Source: CAVQJU01 sp963754955 | GTDB taxonomy: Bacteria; Acidobacteriota; Vicinamibacteria; Vicinamibacterales; CAVVIG01 | Length of the DNA: 64,000 bases | NCBI GenBank assembly: GCA_963754955.1 | Contig: CAVWHY010000009.1 | Location: 1-64,000 of the forward strand | Reading direction: 5' to 3' | Shown: piece after piece, positions 16,300 to 24,560 of the stretch | Position numbering within the stretch: the stretch's first letter is position 1 | Layout of the letters: each line of letters opens with the position of its first letter | The notes under the pieces: generated by a model | Database searches by the model: none | What the model was told of the DNA's origin: nothing | What the model saw: the letters and a program-made list of their open reading frames with translations, nothing else | Translations under genes and position numbers: made by a program

Positions 16300-18294
16300 T
16301 TCTTGCCGAGCTTCTGCTTTGCGGATTTGATCTTCTTGTCGATGCCGGCGCGATCGATGGAGTCGCCGTCGCCGCCGATCGCGCGGCTCCACGCCGCGAT
16401 CGCATCGTCGTAGCGCGAGAGCTTGAAGAGCACGTCGCCGTAATGATCCTGGATGACCGAGTTGGTCTGGAGTTGTTCGGCCGCGCGTTCGAGGTTCGTG
16501 ACCGCCAGGTCCAGCTTGTCGGCCTTGTAGTACGCCCAGCCCAGGCTGTCGAGGTACGAGCCGTTGTCGGGCTCAATCTCCAGCGCCTTCTTCAGGAGGC
16601 TCACGGACTCGTCGAGCCGCTCGCCGCGTTCCGCGAACATGTACCCGAGGTAGTTCAGCGCGGGCGCATGGTCGGGATCTTTCGACAGGACCTGCCGGAA
16701 CGCGGACTCGGCGTCGGCGAACCGCTTCTGCTTGTCGAGCACCGCGCCGAGCTCGAAGGAAATCGTCGTGTCCGCGGGGAACTTCTGCTGCGCGTCCTGC
16801 AGCATCTTCACCGCGTCCGCGCCGCGCTTGGTGTCGAGATAGATCTGGGCCAGGGCCACGTAGGACTCGGGCTTGTCGGGTTGCTGACGCACGAACTCCT
16901 GCAGCAGCGACACGGCTTCGTCGCCCTTGCCGGTCTGCCTCAGCGCCTGCGCTTCGAGCCGGGCGAACCGCAGATCGTCCGGTGTTCTGCGCACGCGCCT
17001 TGCGCACGAGATCGAGCGCCGCTGCGTATCGCTTGCCCGACAGGTTCGCCTGCACCAGGTACACCGTGATCGAGGTGTCGCTCGGCGCAAGCCGGTGCGC
17101 GTCATCGAACGCCGCGATGGCCTTGTCGAAATCGCCGAGTTCCTGGTAGGCGAAGCCGAGGTGCGGCAGCAGCAAGCCGAGGTCAGTCGCCTGATTCGTC
17201 CCGCCACGCGACTTGAAGTCCGCCACCGCCGGGGCGAGCGCGTCCACGACCCCCTGATACTGCCGCCGCTCCTCGAGGGCCATCGCGAGCGCGTAGTAAC
17301 CCATCGGGCTGCGGTTGTTCTGCACGACGAGCTTACGCGCCGACGCTTCGGCGGCCGCATAGTCGCCGAGACGGCGCTCGGCCTGCGACAACTGGAACAG
17401 CGCGCGCGGATCGTTCGGCTTCGCCGAGAGCATCTCGACGAGCACGTCGCGCGCGCGGGTGAGCGAGTCGCGCCCGCCCGCGTTCATCAGCGCGTTGACG
17501 TACTGCGTCTTCAACTCGGCGCTGCGTGGAGACTCCCTGATCGCCTGAGCGTAGGTGGCGGCCGCCTCGTTCCACCGCCGTTCGCGCTCGTAGAAGCCGG
17601 CGAGGGTCGGGTACAGCTCCGGATCGTCCTTCGCGGCGTCGGCGAGCCAGGCGATCGCCTCGGCGTTGCGGCCGGCGTTCGCGTACGCCTGCGCGAGCAG
17701 CGTCGGGCCGTCGCTCCACCCGGGTTCCTGGTTCACAAGATCCACGAGCAGTGGAATCGCCTTGTCATAGGACTCGGCGGTGAGATACAGCCGCGCGAGC
17801 GTCGCGCGCACGTTTGGATCGGACTCTCCCGAGGGCCGTTCGAGTGCCTGCTCGAGATGCTGAATCGCTTTCGCGAGGTTTTCCTGCGGTGTCGCCTGGC
17901 CGCGGCCGTTGCCGCGGCGGCCGTTTTCAACGAGCGTGGCGTACACGATACCGAGGACACGGTGCGCTTCGCGGTTCCCCGGATCGATCTTGAGCGCCTG
18001 GTCGGCGGCGGCGATCGCCTCATCGAGGCGGCTCTGCCGCATGTAGAGACCGGACAGCTCGGCCGCGACGTCGGACGCCTGCGGATCGAGCTGCGCGGCG
18101 CGCTTGAATGCGACGATGGCGCCGTCGATGTCGTCGGCGGTTTCCAGATGCCGGCCCAGCAGGAACTGCGCGTACGCTTCGCCGCCCCGTTCAGGTGACG
18201 GCGCCGTCTGCGCGGCCGCCGGCCGCGCCGTGCCGCCCGAGACCGCCAGCGAAACGACTGCGACAACCGCCGGGAGCGACACCGACACCTTCAT
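16296..18294 (-). CDS. secreted tetratricopeptide-repeat protein, one frame break
   Basis: About 665 residues after removing one extra base near 16985. A Sec signal peptide (MKVSVSLPAVVAVVSLAVSGG, then ARPAAAQ) is followed by roughly a dozen TPR units. Examples are AYAQFLLGRHLETADDIDGA, AELSGLYMRQSRLDEAIAAA and, in the second frame, ALNYLGYMFAERGERLDESV and SYLDSLGWAYYKADKLDLAV. The C-terminus is lysine-rich. TPR proteins upstream of a LolB-like gene are known in Deltaproteobacteria and Acidobacteria; a role in envelope assembly is only inferred. It is divergent from the Trm112-like gene, with 46 bp between start codons. Confidence 0.8.
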
Positions 18295-18304
18295 AGGGGA
18301 ATTG

Positions 18305-18334
18305 TTCCACAAAAGCGCGAAGGTGTCATATAGT
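18305..18334 (+). promoter_or_regulatory. possible promoter for the Trm112-like gene
   Basis: TTCCAC (18305-18310) and TATAGT (18329-18334) are 18 bp apart. The -10 box ends only 6 bp before the ATG, which would give a leaderless or very short-leader mRNA. The match is modest. Confidence 0.3.
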
Positions 18335-18340
18335 TCGGCC

Positions 18341-18511
18341 ATGGCCGTCGACCCGGAACTGCTGGAGATTCTGGCGTGTCCAAACTGTAAAACGCCGGTC
18401 ACGCCCGTGAAGAACGGCACCGCGCTCAAGTGCGGCACCTGCAAGCGCGTCTATCCGATCAAAGACGACATTCCCGTGATGCTTATCGACGAGGCGACGA
18501 TCGAGCCGTAG
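18341..18511 (+). CDS. Trm112 family protein (YcaR-like)
   Basis: A 56-residue protein, MAVDPELLEILACPNCKTPV, with CPNC and CGTC pairs forming a zinc-ribbon knot, then RVYPIKDDIPVMLIDEA. Bacterial Trm112-like proteins are small zinc-binding partners of methyltransferases or of lipid A/LPS enzymes; the partner here is unknown. It is too short for standard ORF cut-offs unless the start is placed at the ATG at 18341. The GT9 gene follows after 4 bp, suggesting cotranscription with envelope glycan genes. Confidence 0.88.
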   Translation: MAVDPELLEILACPNCKTPVTPVKNGTALKCGTCKRVYPIKDDIPVMLIDEATIEP

Positions 18512-18515
18512 GAAA

Positions 18516-19580
18516 TTGCGGATCCTTCTCGTCCGCCTTCGCCAGATCGGCGACGTCGTCTTCACCACGCCAGCCATCCGTGGCCTGCGCGAGCGTTTTC
18601 CCGATGCCCGCCTCACCTATATCGTCGAGCCCGCGGCCGCGCCCGTCGTGGCCGGCAGCCCGCATCTGAACGACGTCATCGTCACCGGCGGACACAGCGG
18701 CGTTGCCGGCCTCCGTGACGACCTCCGCGTGATTCGGCTCGTGCGCGCCATGAAGTTCGACACGGCCATCGACTTTCACGGCGGCCCGCGCAGCTCGCTC
18801 ATCACGTGGCTGTCAGGCGCCCCCGTGCGCGTCGGCTACGACATTCGTGGGCGCTCGTGGATGTACACGATTCGCGTGCCGCGGCCACGGCGCATCCGTC
18901 CGCGGCATGCCGTCCTGAACCAGTGGGACCTGCTCGGCGCCCTCGGAATCCCCGAGCCGGATCCCACCCGCATGCCGGCGGAGATGCCAATCGATCCGAT
19001 AGCCGCGGGAACGGTCGGAACACGCCTCGCGGACGGCGGCGTCCACGCGACCGACCGCCTGATCGTCGTCCACGTGAGCGCCGGCAATCCGTTCCGCCGC
19101 TGGCCGCTCGAGCGCTTCGCGGTCCTCGTGTCCGGCCTTGCGCAAGCGGCTGCGGATCGTCGCGTCGTGGTCACGTCGGGGCCCTCGGAGCACGGCGCGG
19201 CCGCGACCGTCATTGAACACGCGCGGGCACGTCTGGGAACAGACGACGCGCGGCGTGTGCTCGCGTGCGGCGAGTTCTCGCTGGCCGAATTCCGCGCGCT
19301 CGTGGACCGCGCCGCGCTCTACATCGGCGGCGACAGTGGCCCGCTGCACATCGCCTCGACGAGCCGCACGCCCATCGTCGGCCTATATGGCCCGACGCTG
19401 CCGATTCGGTCCGAGCCGTGGCGCTCGCCACAATTCACCAGCGCCGCCGTCGAAGTACACGGCCTCCCCTGCCGACCCTGCGATCAGCGGCGCTGCGAGC
19501 CGGGCGACTTTCGCTGCCTCACGTGGATCGAGCCCGAACAGGTGCTCGATGCGGCGGAGCGGATCCTCGCGCGCGCCTGA
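18516..19580 (+). CDS. glycosyltransferase family 9 (heptosyltransferase-like)
   Basis: A 354-residue ADP-heptose:LPS heptosyltransferase-family protein with a TTG start 4 bp after the Trm112-like gene. The N-terminal Rossmann half begins RILLVRLRQIGDVVFTTPAI. The donor-binding half has VVHVSAGNPFRRWPLERFA and ALYIGGDSGPLHIASTSRTP, the family hallmark. The cysteine cluster CRPCDQRRCEPGDFRC matches the usual C-terminal region. It probably adds heptose or a related sugar to the LPS core. Its TGA stop is the first unit of a heptamer repeat. Confidence 0.9.
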   Translation: MRILLVRLRQIGDVVFTTPAIRGLRERFPDARLTYIVEPAAAPVVAGSPHLNDVIVTGGHSGVAGLRDDLRVIRLVRAMKFDTAIDFHGGPRSSLITWLSGAPVRVGYDIRGRSWMYTIRVPRPRRIRPRHAVLNQWDLLGALGIPEPDPTRMPAEMPIDPIAAGTVGTRLADGGVHATDRLIVVHVSAGNPFRRWPLERFAVLVSGLAQAAADRRVVVTSGPSEHGAAATVIEHARARLGTDDARRVLACGEFSLAEFRALVDRAALYIGGDSGPLHIASTSRTPIVGLYGPTLPIRSEPWRSPQFTSAAVEVHGLPCRPCDQRRCEPGDFRCLTWIEPEQVLDAAERILARA

Positions 19581-19619
19581 ACCTTGAATCCTGAACCCTG
19601 AACCTTGAACCCTGAACCA
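19578..19619 (+). repeat. heptamer repeat (TGAACCY) downstream of the GT9 gene
   Basis: Six 7-bp units starting with the TGA stop of the GT9 gene. Orientation relative to the upstream gene is the same as in the copies at 2168-2200 and 3353-3399. Confidence 0.85.
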
Positions 19620-19636
19620 GTGAGACCAGCTAAGAT

Positions 19637-20827
19637 GTGTCAGTCATGACGGTCGCCGCCGACACGAACGCGACGTTCGCACACCGGCACGTATTCCTCG
19701 AGCAGGCGGGCCTGGCCGCGGTGTACGGCGTCGCGGGCGCCCTGCAATTCTCGATTGCGGTCGCCCAGATCCTCCTGACGGTTGCGTTCGTCTGCTGGGC
19801 CGCCCTCATCGTGATGGACCGCGAACCGATCGAAGCACCAGGGTTCGCCTGGCCGCTCGCGCTGTATGTCGCCATCTCGTTCGTCTCCACCGCGTTCTCG
19901 CCGGACCCGCGCGTGAGCCTGATGGCCGACAAGCAGATGGTCCTGTATCTGCTCGTACCGCTGGTGTACCGCTTTGCGACAGGCGATCACGCGTCGACGA
20001 TGATCACCGTGATCGTCTCCTTCGCGGCGGTGAGCGCGGTCGTCGGGATCGTGCAGTTCGGTGTCCTTCACTACGACAACCTCGGACGACGGGCCCAGGG
20101 CACGCTCGGGCACTACATGACGTACTCGGGTCTGCTGATGCTCGTCATCGGAGCCGCCCTGGCCCGCGTGCTGTTCGGAAAACGCGATCGGATGTGGTCA
20201 GCGCTCGTGATCCCGGCGCTGGCCGTGGCCGTGGCGTTCAGCTTCTCGCGCAACGCAGGGGTTGGCGCGTGTGCCGCAGCCGCGCTGCTGCTGCTGCTCA
20301 AAGATCGCCGGCTCCTGGCGCTGTTGCCAATCGTCGCGGCGATCTTCTTCCTGCTGGCGCCGACTGCCATCTCCGATCGTTACGCGTCGATTTTTTCGTT
20401 GAAGAATCCGACGAACCGGGACCGCATCGCGATGCTGCGCGAAGGCGCGCACATGATCAAGGATCACCCGTTCGTCGGCATCGGTCCGAACATGGTGCTG
20501 CCGCGTTACGCGGAGTATCGCGACCGGGACGCCGTCCAGCCGATCAACCCGCACCTCCACAACGTGCCGGTGCAGATCGCGGCCGAGCGCGGCCTCCCGG
20601 CGCTCGCCGCATGGCTATGGTTCATCGTCAGCCTGGTCGTCGGCCTGACGAAACGACTGCGCGACCCCTCGCACCGGTTTCTCGCCGCCGCGGGCCTGTC
20701 GGCCGTCGTGGCGATGCTCGCGGCCGGGATGTTCGAGTACAACTTCGGGGATTCCGAGTTCCTGATGCTGTTCCTGATCCTCGTGACGCTGCCCTTCGCC
20801 GCCACGCGGACGTTGTCACGTACGTAG
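19637..20827 (+). CDS. O-antigen ligase family membrane protein
   Basis: A 396-residue Wzy_C/WaaL-type protein with about ten hydrophobic segments. The conserved periplasmic loop includes NPTNRDRIAMLREGAHMIKD, HPFVGIGPNMV and NPHLHNVPVQIAAERGL; this arrangement holds the catalytic arginines and histidine of O-antigen ligases. It would transfer polysaccharide from undecaprenyl diphosphate to lipid A core. It follows the GT9 gene after 56 bp, so both likely belong to surface-glycan assembly. Starts at 19637 or 19646 are both plausible. The TAG stop is inside an inverted repeat arm. Confidence 0.85.
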   Translation: MSVMTVAADTNATFAHRHVFLEQAGLAAVYGVAGALQFSIAVAQILLTVAFVCWAALIVMDREPIEAPGFAWPLALYVAISFVSTAFSPDPRVSLMADKQMVLYLLVPLVYRFATGDHASTMITVIVSFAAVSAVVGIVQFGVLHYDNLGRRAQGTLGHYMTYSGLLMLVIGAALARVLFGKRDRMWSALVIPALAVAVAFSFSRNAGVGACAAAALLLLLKDRRLLALLPIVAAIFFLLAPTAISDRYASIFSLKNPTNRDRIAMLREGAHMIKDHPFVGIGPNMVLPRYAEYRDRDAVQPINPHLHNVPVQIAAERGLPALAAWLWFIVSLVVGLTKRLRDPSHRFLAAAGLSAVVAMLAAGMFEYNFGDSEFLMLFLILVTLPFAATRTLSRT

Positions 20828-20902
20828 CCACAGAGGCGCGGAGACCACAGAGGCCTTAAAGAGCGATGCTCTGTGTCGTTCTCGGTGCCTCAGTGGCTAC
20901 GT
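20822..20902. repeat. CACAGAGG-type inverted repeat between convergent genes, providing both stop codons
   Basis: The left arm (20822-20853) starts ACGTAGCCAC and the right arm (20869-20902) ends with its exact complement GTGGCTACGT. The TAG in the left end is the stop of the O-antigen ligase gene. The TAG read from the other strand is the stop of the minus-strand gene at 20897. The hairpin could also act as a bidirectional terminator. Confidence 0.9.
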
Positions 20903-21352
20903 CACCTGGGACTGGCGTGCCTTGCTGGCGGCCTTGATCGCGGCGCGGCGACGAGCCATGGTGGCCACGGCGTCCGGCATCCCGAGCACGACCGCTTCGA
21001 TGTGCCGGCAGAATTCCGGTTCGCTGCTCGTCGCGCGAAGCTCCTGCAGAAACGGCTGAACCTTCGCGAACGTCGAGACGATCTCGCCGTGCGCGGCGCG
21101 AAACGCTTCGGCGTCGATCGCGCCCGTCGTCACGAGCGACGCCGCCATATCCCAGTAGCCCAGCACCATCCGGAATGACGCATTGCGCTCGCCGCTGACG
21201 ATCGCGGCAAACTCGGCGAACGTCTCGGGATTGAACTCGGAGAAATACCACATGCGCGCTTCTCGGAGCACCGGCTCGCGGCGAAGTTCGAACAGTCGCA
21301 GGTTCAGCGTCGCGCTCTCAAACGGTGTCGGCATCACGGTTGCTCCACGCAC
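20897..21352 (-). CDS. conserved hypothetical protein (helical, about 145-151 aa)
   Basis: I do not recognise the family with certainty. The protein is soluble, mainly helical and charged, beginning MPTPFESATLNLRLFELRRE if the second ATG (21334) is used. It contains WYFSEFNPETFAEFAAIV and a basic C-terminus (RRRAAIKAASKARQ). Similar short proteins with a NLRLFELRRE.. LR.AR.W motif occur in Acidobacteria genomes in my recollection, with no known role. It is bounded at both ends by CACAGAGG-type inverted repeats. Confidence 0.7.
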   Translation of the reverse strand: MRGATVMPTPFESATLNLRLFELRREPVLREARMWYFSEFNPETFAEFAAIVSGERNASFRMVLGYWDMAASLVTTGAIDAEAFRAAHGEIVSTFAKVQPFLQELRATSSEPEFCRHIEAVVLGMPDAVATMARRRAAIKAASKARQSQVT

Positions 21353-21435
21353 GTCGCCACTGAGACACAGAGGACACGGAGAGTTGTTCTTGAAAAATGA
21401 TCCTCTGTGATCGCTTGTGCCTCTGTGGCCACGTG
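21351..21435. repeat. CACAGAGG-type inverted-arm repeat between purH and the hypothetical gene
   Basis: The left arm at 21351-21383 (CACTGAGACACAGAGGACAC) and right arm at 21400-21435 (CTCTGTG...GTGCCTCTGTGG) are inverse complements around an A/T-richer centre. Confidence 0.85.
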
Positions 21436-21451
21436 TCTTGATCCCACCGTT

Positions 21452-23090
21452 TCAGTGACGGAAGTGCCGGAAACCCGTGAAGACCATCGCGAGGCCGTGA
21501 TCGTCGGCCGCGGCGATGACGTCGGCGTCCTTCACGGATCCGCCGGGCTGCACCACAGCGGTCGCGCCCGCAGCGGCGACCGCGTCGAGGCCGTCGCGGA
21601 ACGGAAAGAACGCGTCCGATGCGGCCACCGACGCCGACAGCGATCGCGCGCCTTCGCGCGCCTTCATCACGGCCACGTTCACGGCGTCCACCCGGCTCAT
21701 CTGCCCCGCGCCGACGGCCAGTGTCTGCCGCGCGTCGGTGAAGATGACGGTGTTCGACTTCACGTGCGCGCAGATGCGCCAGGCGAAGCGCAGCGCCTGC
21801 CACTCGTCGGTCGTGGGCTGTCGTTTCGTGGCGACGCGGAATCCGTCCGGCAGCGACGCGGGCCCCCAGGCGCCTCTGCCCTCACTGACCTGGTCGCGCT
21901 CCTGCGCCAGCATCCCGCCAAGAATCGAACGGAGCTCGATATCGACGCCGAGCGCCCCAGTCTTCGGGCGGCCACCGTCCCTGAGCGCCGCGAAGTCGGC
22001 AGTCACGACGCGCATCGCGGTCTTGCGCGCCAGGACGGACCGCGCGGCCTCGTCAACTTCCGGGGCGATGACGGCGTCGATGCGCGTGGACGCGATGGCT
22101 TCGGCGGCTGCGAGATCGATCGGCCGGTTCAGGGCGACGATACCGCCGAAGGCGGACAACGAGTCCGCGTCGCGGGCGCGGACATACGCGTCGGCCGCCG
22201 AGTTGCCGATCGCCGCCCCGCACGGGTTCGTGTGCTTCACGACGACGGCCGCGGGCTCGTCGAATTCGAGGGCCATCCGGGCGGCAGCGTCGAGGTCGAG
22301 CAGGTTCGTGTACGACAGTTCCTTTCCTTGCAGGATGGTCGTCCGGCTGAAGCCTGACGTTCCGCCGTCTGACCGATCCCGTGGAATACCAGGCGGCGCG
22401 CTGGTGCGGGTTTTCGCCGTAGCGCAGGTCGCGGATCTTCTCGAGCGACAGGTTCAGGCGCTCGGCGAATGCGCCCGTGCCGTCGGCGGCCGTACGCTCG
22501 AAGGTCGCGCCGTTCAGCCGGATGGTCGCCAGCGTCGCGGCGATCGCGGTGTCGTAGGCCGCGGTGTGGGCGATGGCCTTGCGCGCGAGATCGAAGCGGA
22601 AGCCGAGGCCGGGCGTCTCGTCGAGCGCCGCGAGCACGCGCGGGTAGTCCGCTGGATCGACGGTGACGAGCACGTCGCGAAAGTTCTTGGCCGCGGCTCG
22701 CACCAGCGAGGGCCCGCCGATGTCGATTTCCTCGACGAGCGCGTCGAATGGCGTGTGGGGATTCGCCGCGGCGGCGGCAAACGGATACAGGTTGACCACA
22801 ACGAGATCGACGAGGCCGATGCCGAGTCCCCGGAGGCCCGCCAGATCGTCTTCGCGGTCGCGGCGCGCGAGGATGCCGCCGTGAATCGCCGGATGCAGCG
22901 TCTTGACGCGGCCGTCCATCATCTCGGGGAAGCCGGTGAGCGTAGAGACACCGATGACGTCGAGTCCCGCTGCGGACAGCACACGCGCGGTGCCGCCGGT
23001 CGACACGAGTTCGAACCCGCGGGCGGCGAGGCTGCGCGCGAATTCTGTAATGCCGGTCTTGTCGGAAACGCTCAGCAGGGCTCTTGGCAT
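21452..23090 (-). CDS. purH: bifunctional AICAR transformylase/IMP cyclohydrolase, one frame break
   Basis: The last two steps of IMP synthesis. The IMP cyclohydrolase half begins MPRALLSVSDKTGITEFAR and has STGGTARVL, FPEMMDGRVKTLHP and EEIDIGGPSLVRAAAKN. After YGENPHQRAAWYS the frame breaks near 22382. One extra base shifts it to ILQGKELSYTNLLDLDAAAR, and the transformylase half continues (VVVKHTNPCGAA with the catalytic lysine/histidine, SAFGGIVALNR, ending GFRHFRH). Total about 545 residues, normal. I start at 23090; upstream codons of the long frame belong to the csp leader. Divergent from csp. Confidence 0.9.
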
Positions 23091-23112
23091 ATCACCCAAA
23101 GTCCAGTATGAT
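23084..23112 (+). promoter_or_regulatory. sigma70-type promoter for the csp leader
   Basis: TTGGCA (23084-23089), a 17-bp spacer and TATGAT (23107-23112) lie on the plus strand, overlapping the purH start codon on the other strand. It would start transcription near 23119 and produce an approximately 165-nt leader for the cold-shock gene. Confidence 0.6.
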
Positions 23113-23148
23113 CCCTGCTGACGCCGGGCGGGCCTGGCGCCGAAAGGG

Positions 23149-23176
23149 AAAGGCCGCACAACGCGGCCTTTTTTTT
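23149..23176 (+). terminator. intrinsic-terminator-like hairpin inside the csp leader
   Basis: A perfect 9-bp stem AAAGGCCGC/GCGGCCTTT with a 5-nt loop is followed by a run of eight T. It reads as a terminator only on the plus strand. No gene ends just upstream on that strand, so it is an attenuator candidate or the end of a short (about 58-nt) RNA. A second perfect 9-bp hairpin (GCTCCGGCA/TGCCGGAGC, 5-nt loop, 23177-23199) follows directly. Confidence 0.7.
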
Positions 23177-23283
23177 GCTCCGGCAACAGGTGCCGGAGCT
23201 GGTTCAATGACGCGGCGGCGAAGCCGGGGGACGGGCTCCCGGGCGAAAACACGTGGCGTCCTAGCAAGCAGGGAAGAAGAACG

Positions 23284-23487
23284 ATGCGCATCACAGGTAA
23301 GGTCAAGTGGTTCAACAACGCCAAGGGTTACGGATTCATCGAGCGCGACGGAGGTAGTGACGTGTTCGTTCACTACTCGGCGATCCAGGGCGACGGGTTT
23401 CGCTCGCTCGAGGAAGGCCAGGCGGTCGAGTTCGAGATCGTTGACGGTCCGAAAGGCCCGCAGGCCGGCAACGTCAACAAAGTCTAG
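23284..23487 (+). CDS. cold-shock protein (CspA family)
   Basis: A 67-residue single cold-shock domain protein. RNP1 is KGYGFIERD and RNP2 is DVFVHYSAI, giving a nucleic-acid-binding OB fold (KVKWFNNAKGYGFIE). Such proteins act as RNA chaperones or antiterminators. GGGAAGAAG about 5 bp before the ATG serves as ribosome binding site. The long structured leader upstream suggests post-transcriptional control, as for E. coli cspA, though the structure is not homologous as far as I can see. Confidence 0.96.
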   Translation: MRITGKVKWFNNAKGYGFIERDGGSDVFVHYSAIQGDGFRSLEEGQAVEFEIVDGPKGPQAGNVNKV

Positions 23488-23501
23488 CCACTCCCCCGTA
23501 G

Positions 23502-23527
23502 GCCGGGCGTCCGCTGGGGCGCCCGGC
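23502..23527. terminator. possible bidirectional terminator between csp and the MXAN_5187-like gene
   Basis: GCCGGGCG and CGCCCGGC form an 8-bp GC stem in the 48-bp gap between these convergent genes. No immediate T-run follows on either strand, so it is a weak candidate. Confidence 0.4.
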
Positions 23528-23535
23528 TCCTCGGT

Positions 23536-24120
23536 TCACTCTTTCGTTCCTTTCATCGCGCGCGCCGTAAAGTTCACCTTGCCATCCTTCACGGCCACCC
23601 GGAACGCCACTTCGGGACTTCCGTTCTCCCGCAGCTTCTTGACCTGAGTCTTCACCAGATCGGCGAACTTGTGGAACGGCAGCGCGTCTTCGCCGATTGA
23701 CCGCCGCGCCTCCACGAGCGAGTCGTACAGCTCGTGCAGCTTGTCCTCCTCCTGCACGGGGTTCTTGAACGCCGCCACGCCCACGACGCGATCCTCGGGC
23801 TTCTTCGGCTCGGCCTTCTCTTCCTTCCGCTTGTGGACGAACGGACCTGACCGCCCTTCCTCGCGGGCCCGCAAGCCGCGGTCCCAGAGCTCGATGAGCG
23901 CCGCGTACCGCGACTGCAGCGTCGTGAATCGAAAGCGATCGCCGTAGTTCTGGATGTGCGCGCGGTCGAACTGCTTGACGATCGCGTCCACGCGGCTGCG
24001 CGTTTCCCACGGCGGTTTCGGCAGCCGGCCGGCGAAAAACATGTTGTACTCGGCCTCGAGCCGCCTCATTTCGCTCTCGAGCCGCTGCAGATCGCGTTCG
24101 ACTGCGGTGGGTTCTGGCAC
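23536..24120 (-). CDS. MXAN_5187-like C-terminal-domain protein
   Basis: I choose a GTG start at 24120 (VPEPTAVERDLQRLE), 4 bp after the preceding gene's stop, rather than the ATG at 24174 inside that gene. The protein has a coiled-coil start (LQRLESEMRRLEAEYNMFF), then AGRLPKPPWETRSRVDAIV and YGDRFRFTTLQSRYAALIEL, features I associate with the MXAN_5187 C-terminal domain of Myxobacteria and Acidobacteria. The C-terminal part (FADLVKTQVKKLRENG, then VAFRVAVKDGKVNF) resembles its usual end. Function is unknown. Confidence 0.7.
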   Translation of the reverse strand: MPEPTAVERDLQRLESEMRRLEAEYNMFFAGRLPKPPWETRSRVDAIVKQFDRAHIQNYGDRFRFTTLQSRYAALIELWDRGLRAREEGRSGPFVHKRKEEKAEPKKPEDRVVGVAAFKNPVQEEDKLHELYDSLVEARRSIGEDALPFHKFADLVKTQVKKLRENGSPEVAFRVAVKDGKVNFTARAMKGTKE

Positions 24121-24124
24121 GTGT

Positions 24125-24532
24125 CTACTGGTAAATGAGGAAGTAGAGCAGCGGCAGCCAGAGCTCCCGCGCATAGGGCATCGGGCGATCGTCGATCAGC
24201 ACCTCCGTGTCGTGAGACGGCCCGACGATTTCGAACAGGTCGCGCAGCCGCGACGCATCGCGCGTCCAGAAACGGGCGCGGTACCGGTGCGAGTGCCCGC
24301 TGCCGGTCTCGCGAAACTCGGCCGAATTGCGCGCCAGCTCCAGCGCGCGCGGGAACTCCGCGGTCTCGAGCTCCGGAAACACGATCGTGATCGAAAACGG
24401 CCGCTGGCGGGCGCCGAACAGCGCGTCGTGCAGGTCCGGATCGAGCGCAGCGAGCTCCTCGGCCGTTGGCTGCTCGGAGAGATCCGCGTACGGCCAAAAC
24501 CGCTCGAGCGGACGGAATTTTGGCTGTTCCAC
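24125..24532 (-). CDS. conserved hypothetical protein (about 135 aa)
   Basis: Not recognised with certainty. From a GTG at 24532 it reads VEQPKFRPLERFWPYADLSE, then PTAEELAALDPDLHDALFG and a beta-rich middle (FSITIVFPELE, RYRARFWTRDASRLRDLFEI). It ends with a hydrophobic LWLPLLYFLIYQ tail that might be a membrane segment. An ATG at 24562 is also in frame but overlaps the divergent gene's ATG base for base. It is probably translated with the MXAN_5187-like gene 4 bp downstream. Confidence 0.6.
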   Translation of the reverse strand: MEQPKFRPLERFWPYADLSEQPTAEELAALDPDLHDALFGARQRPFSITIVFPELETAEFPRALELARNSAEFRETGSGHSHRYRARFWTRDASRLRDLFEIVGPSHDTEVLIDDRPMPYARELWLPLLYFLIYQ

Positions 24533-24560
24533 GGTCCCAATTGTATTGCAGAATGGCACC

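Noticed and set aside
23090..23283. ZTP (pfl) riboswitch upstream of purH
   Set aside because: I looked on the minus strand for the conserved pfl core and did not find it; the structures there fit the plus-strand csp leader.
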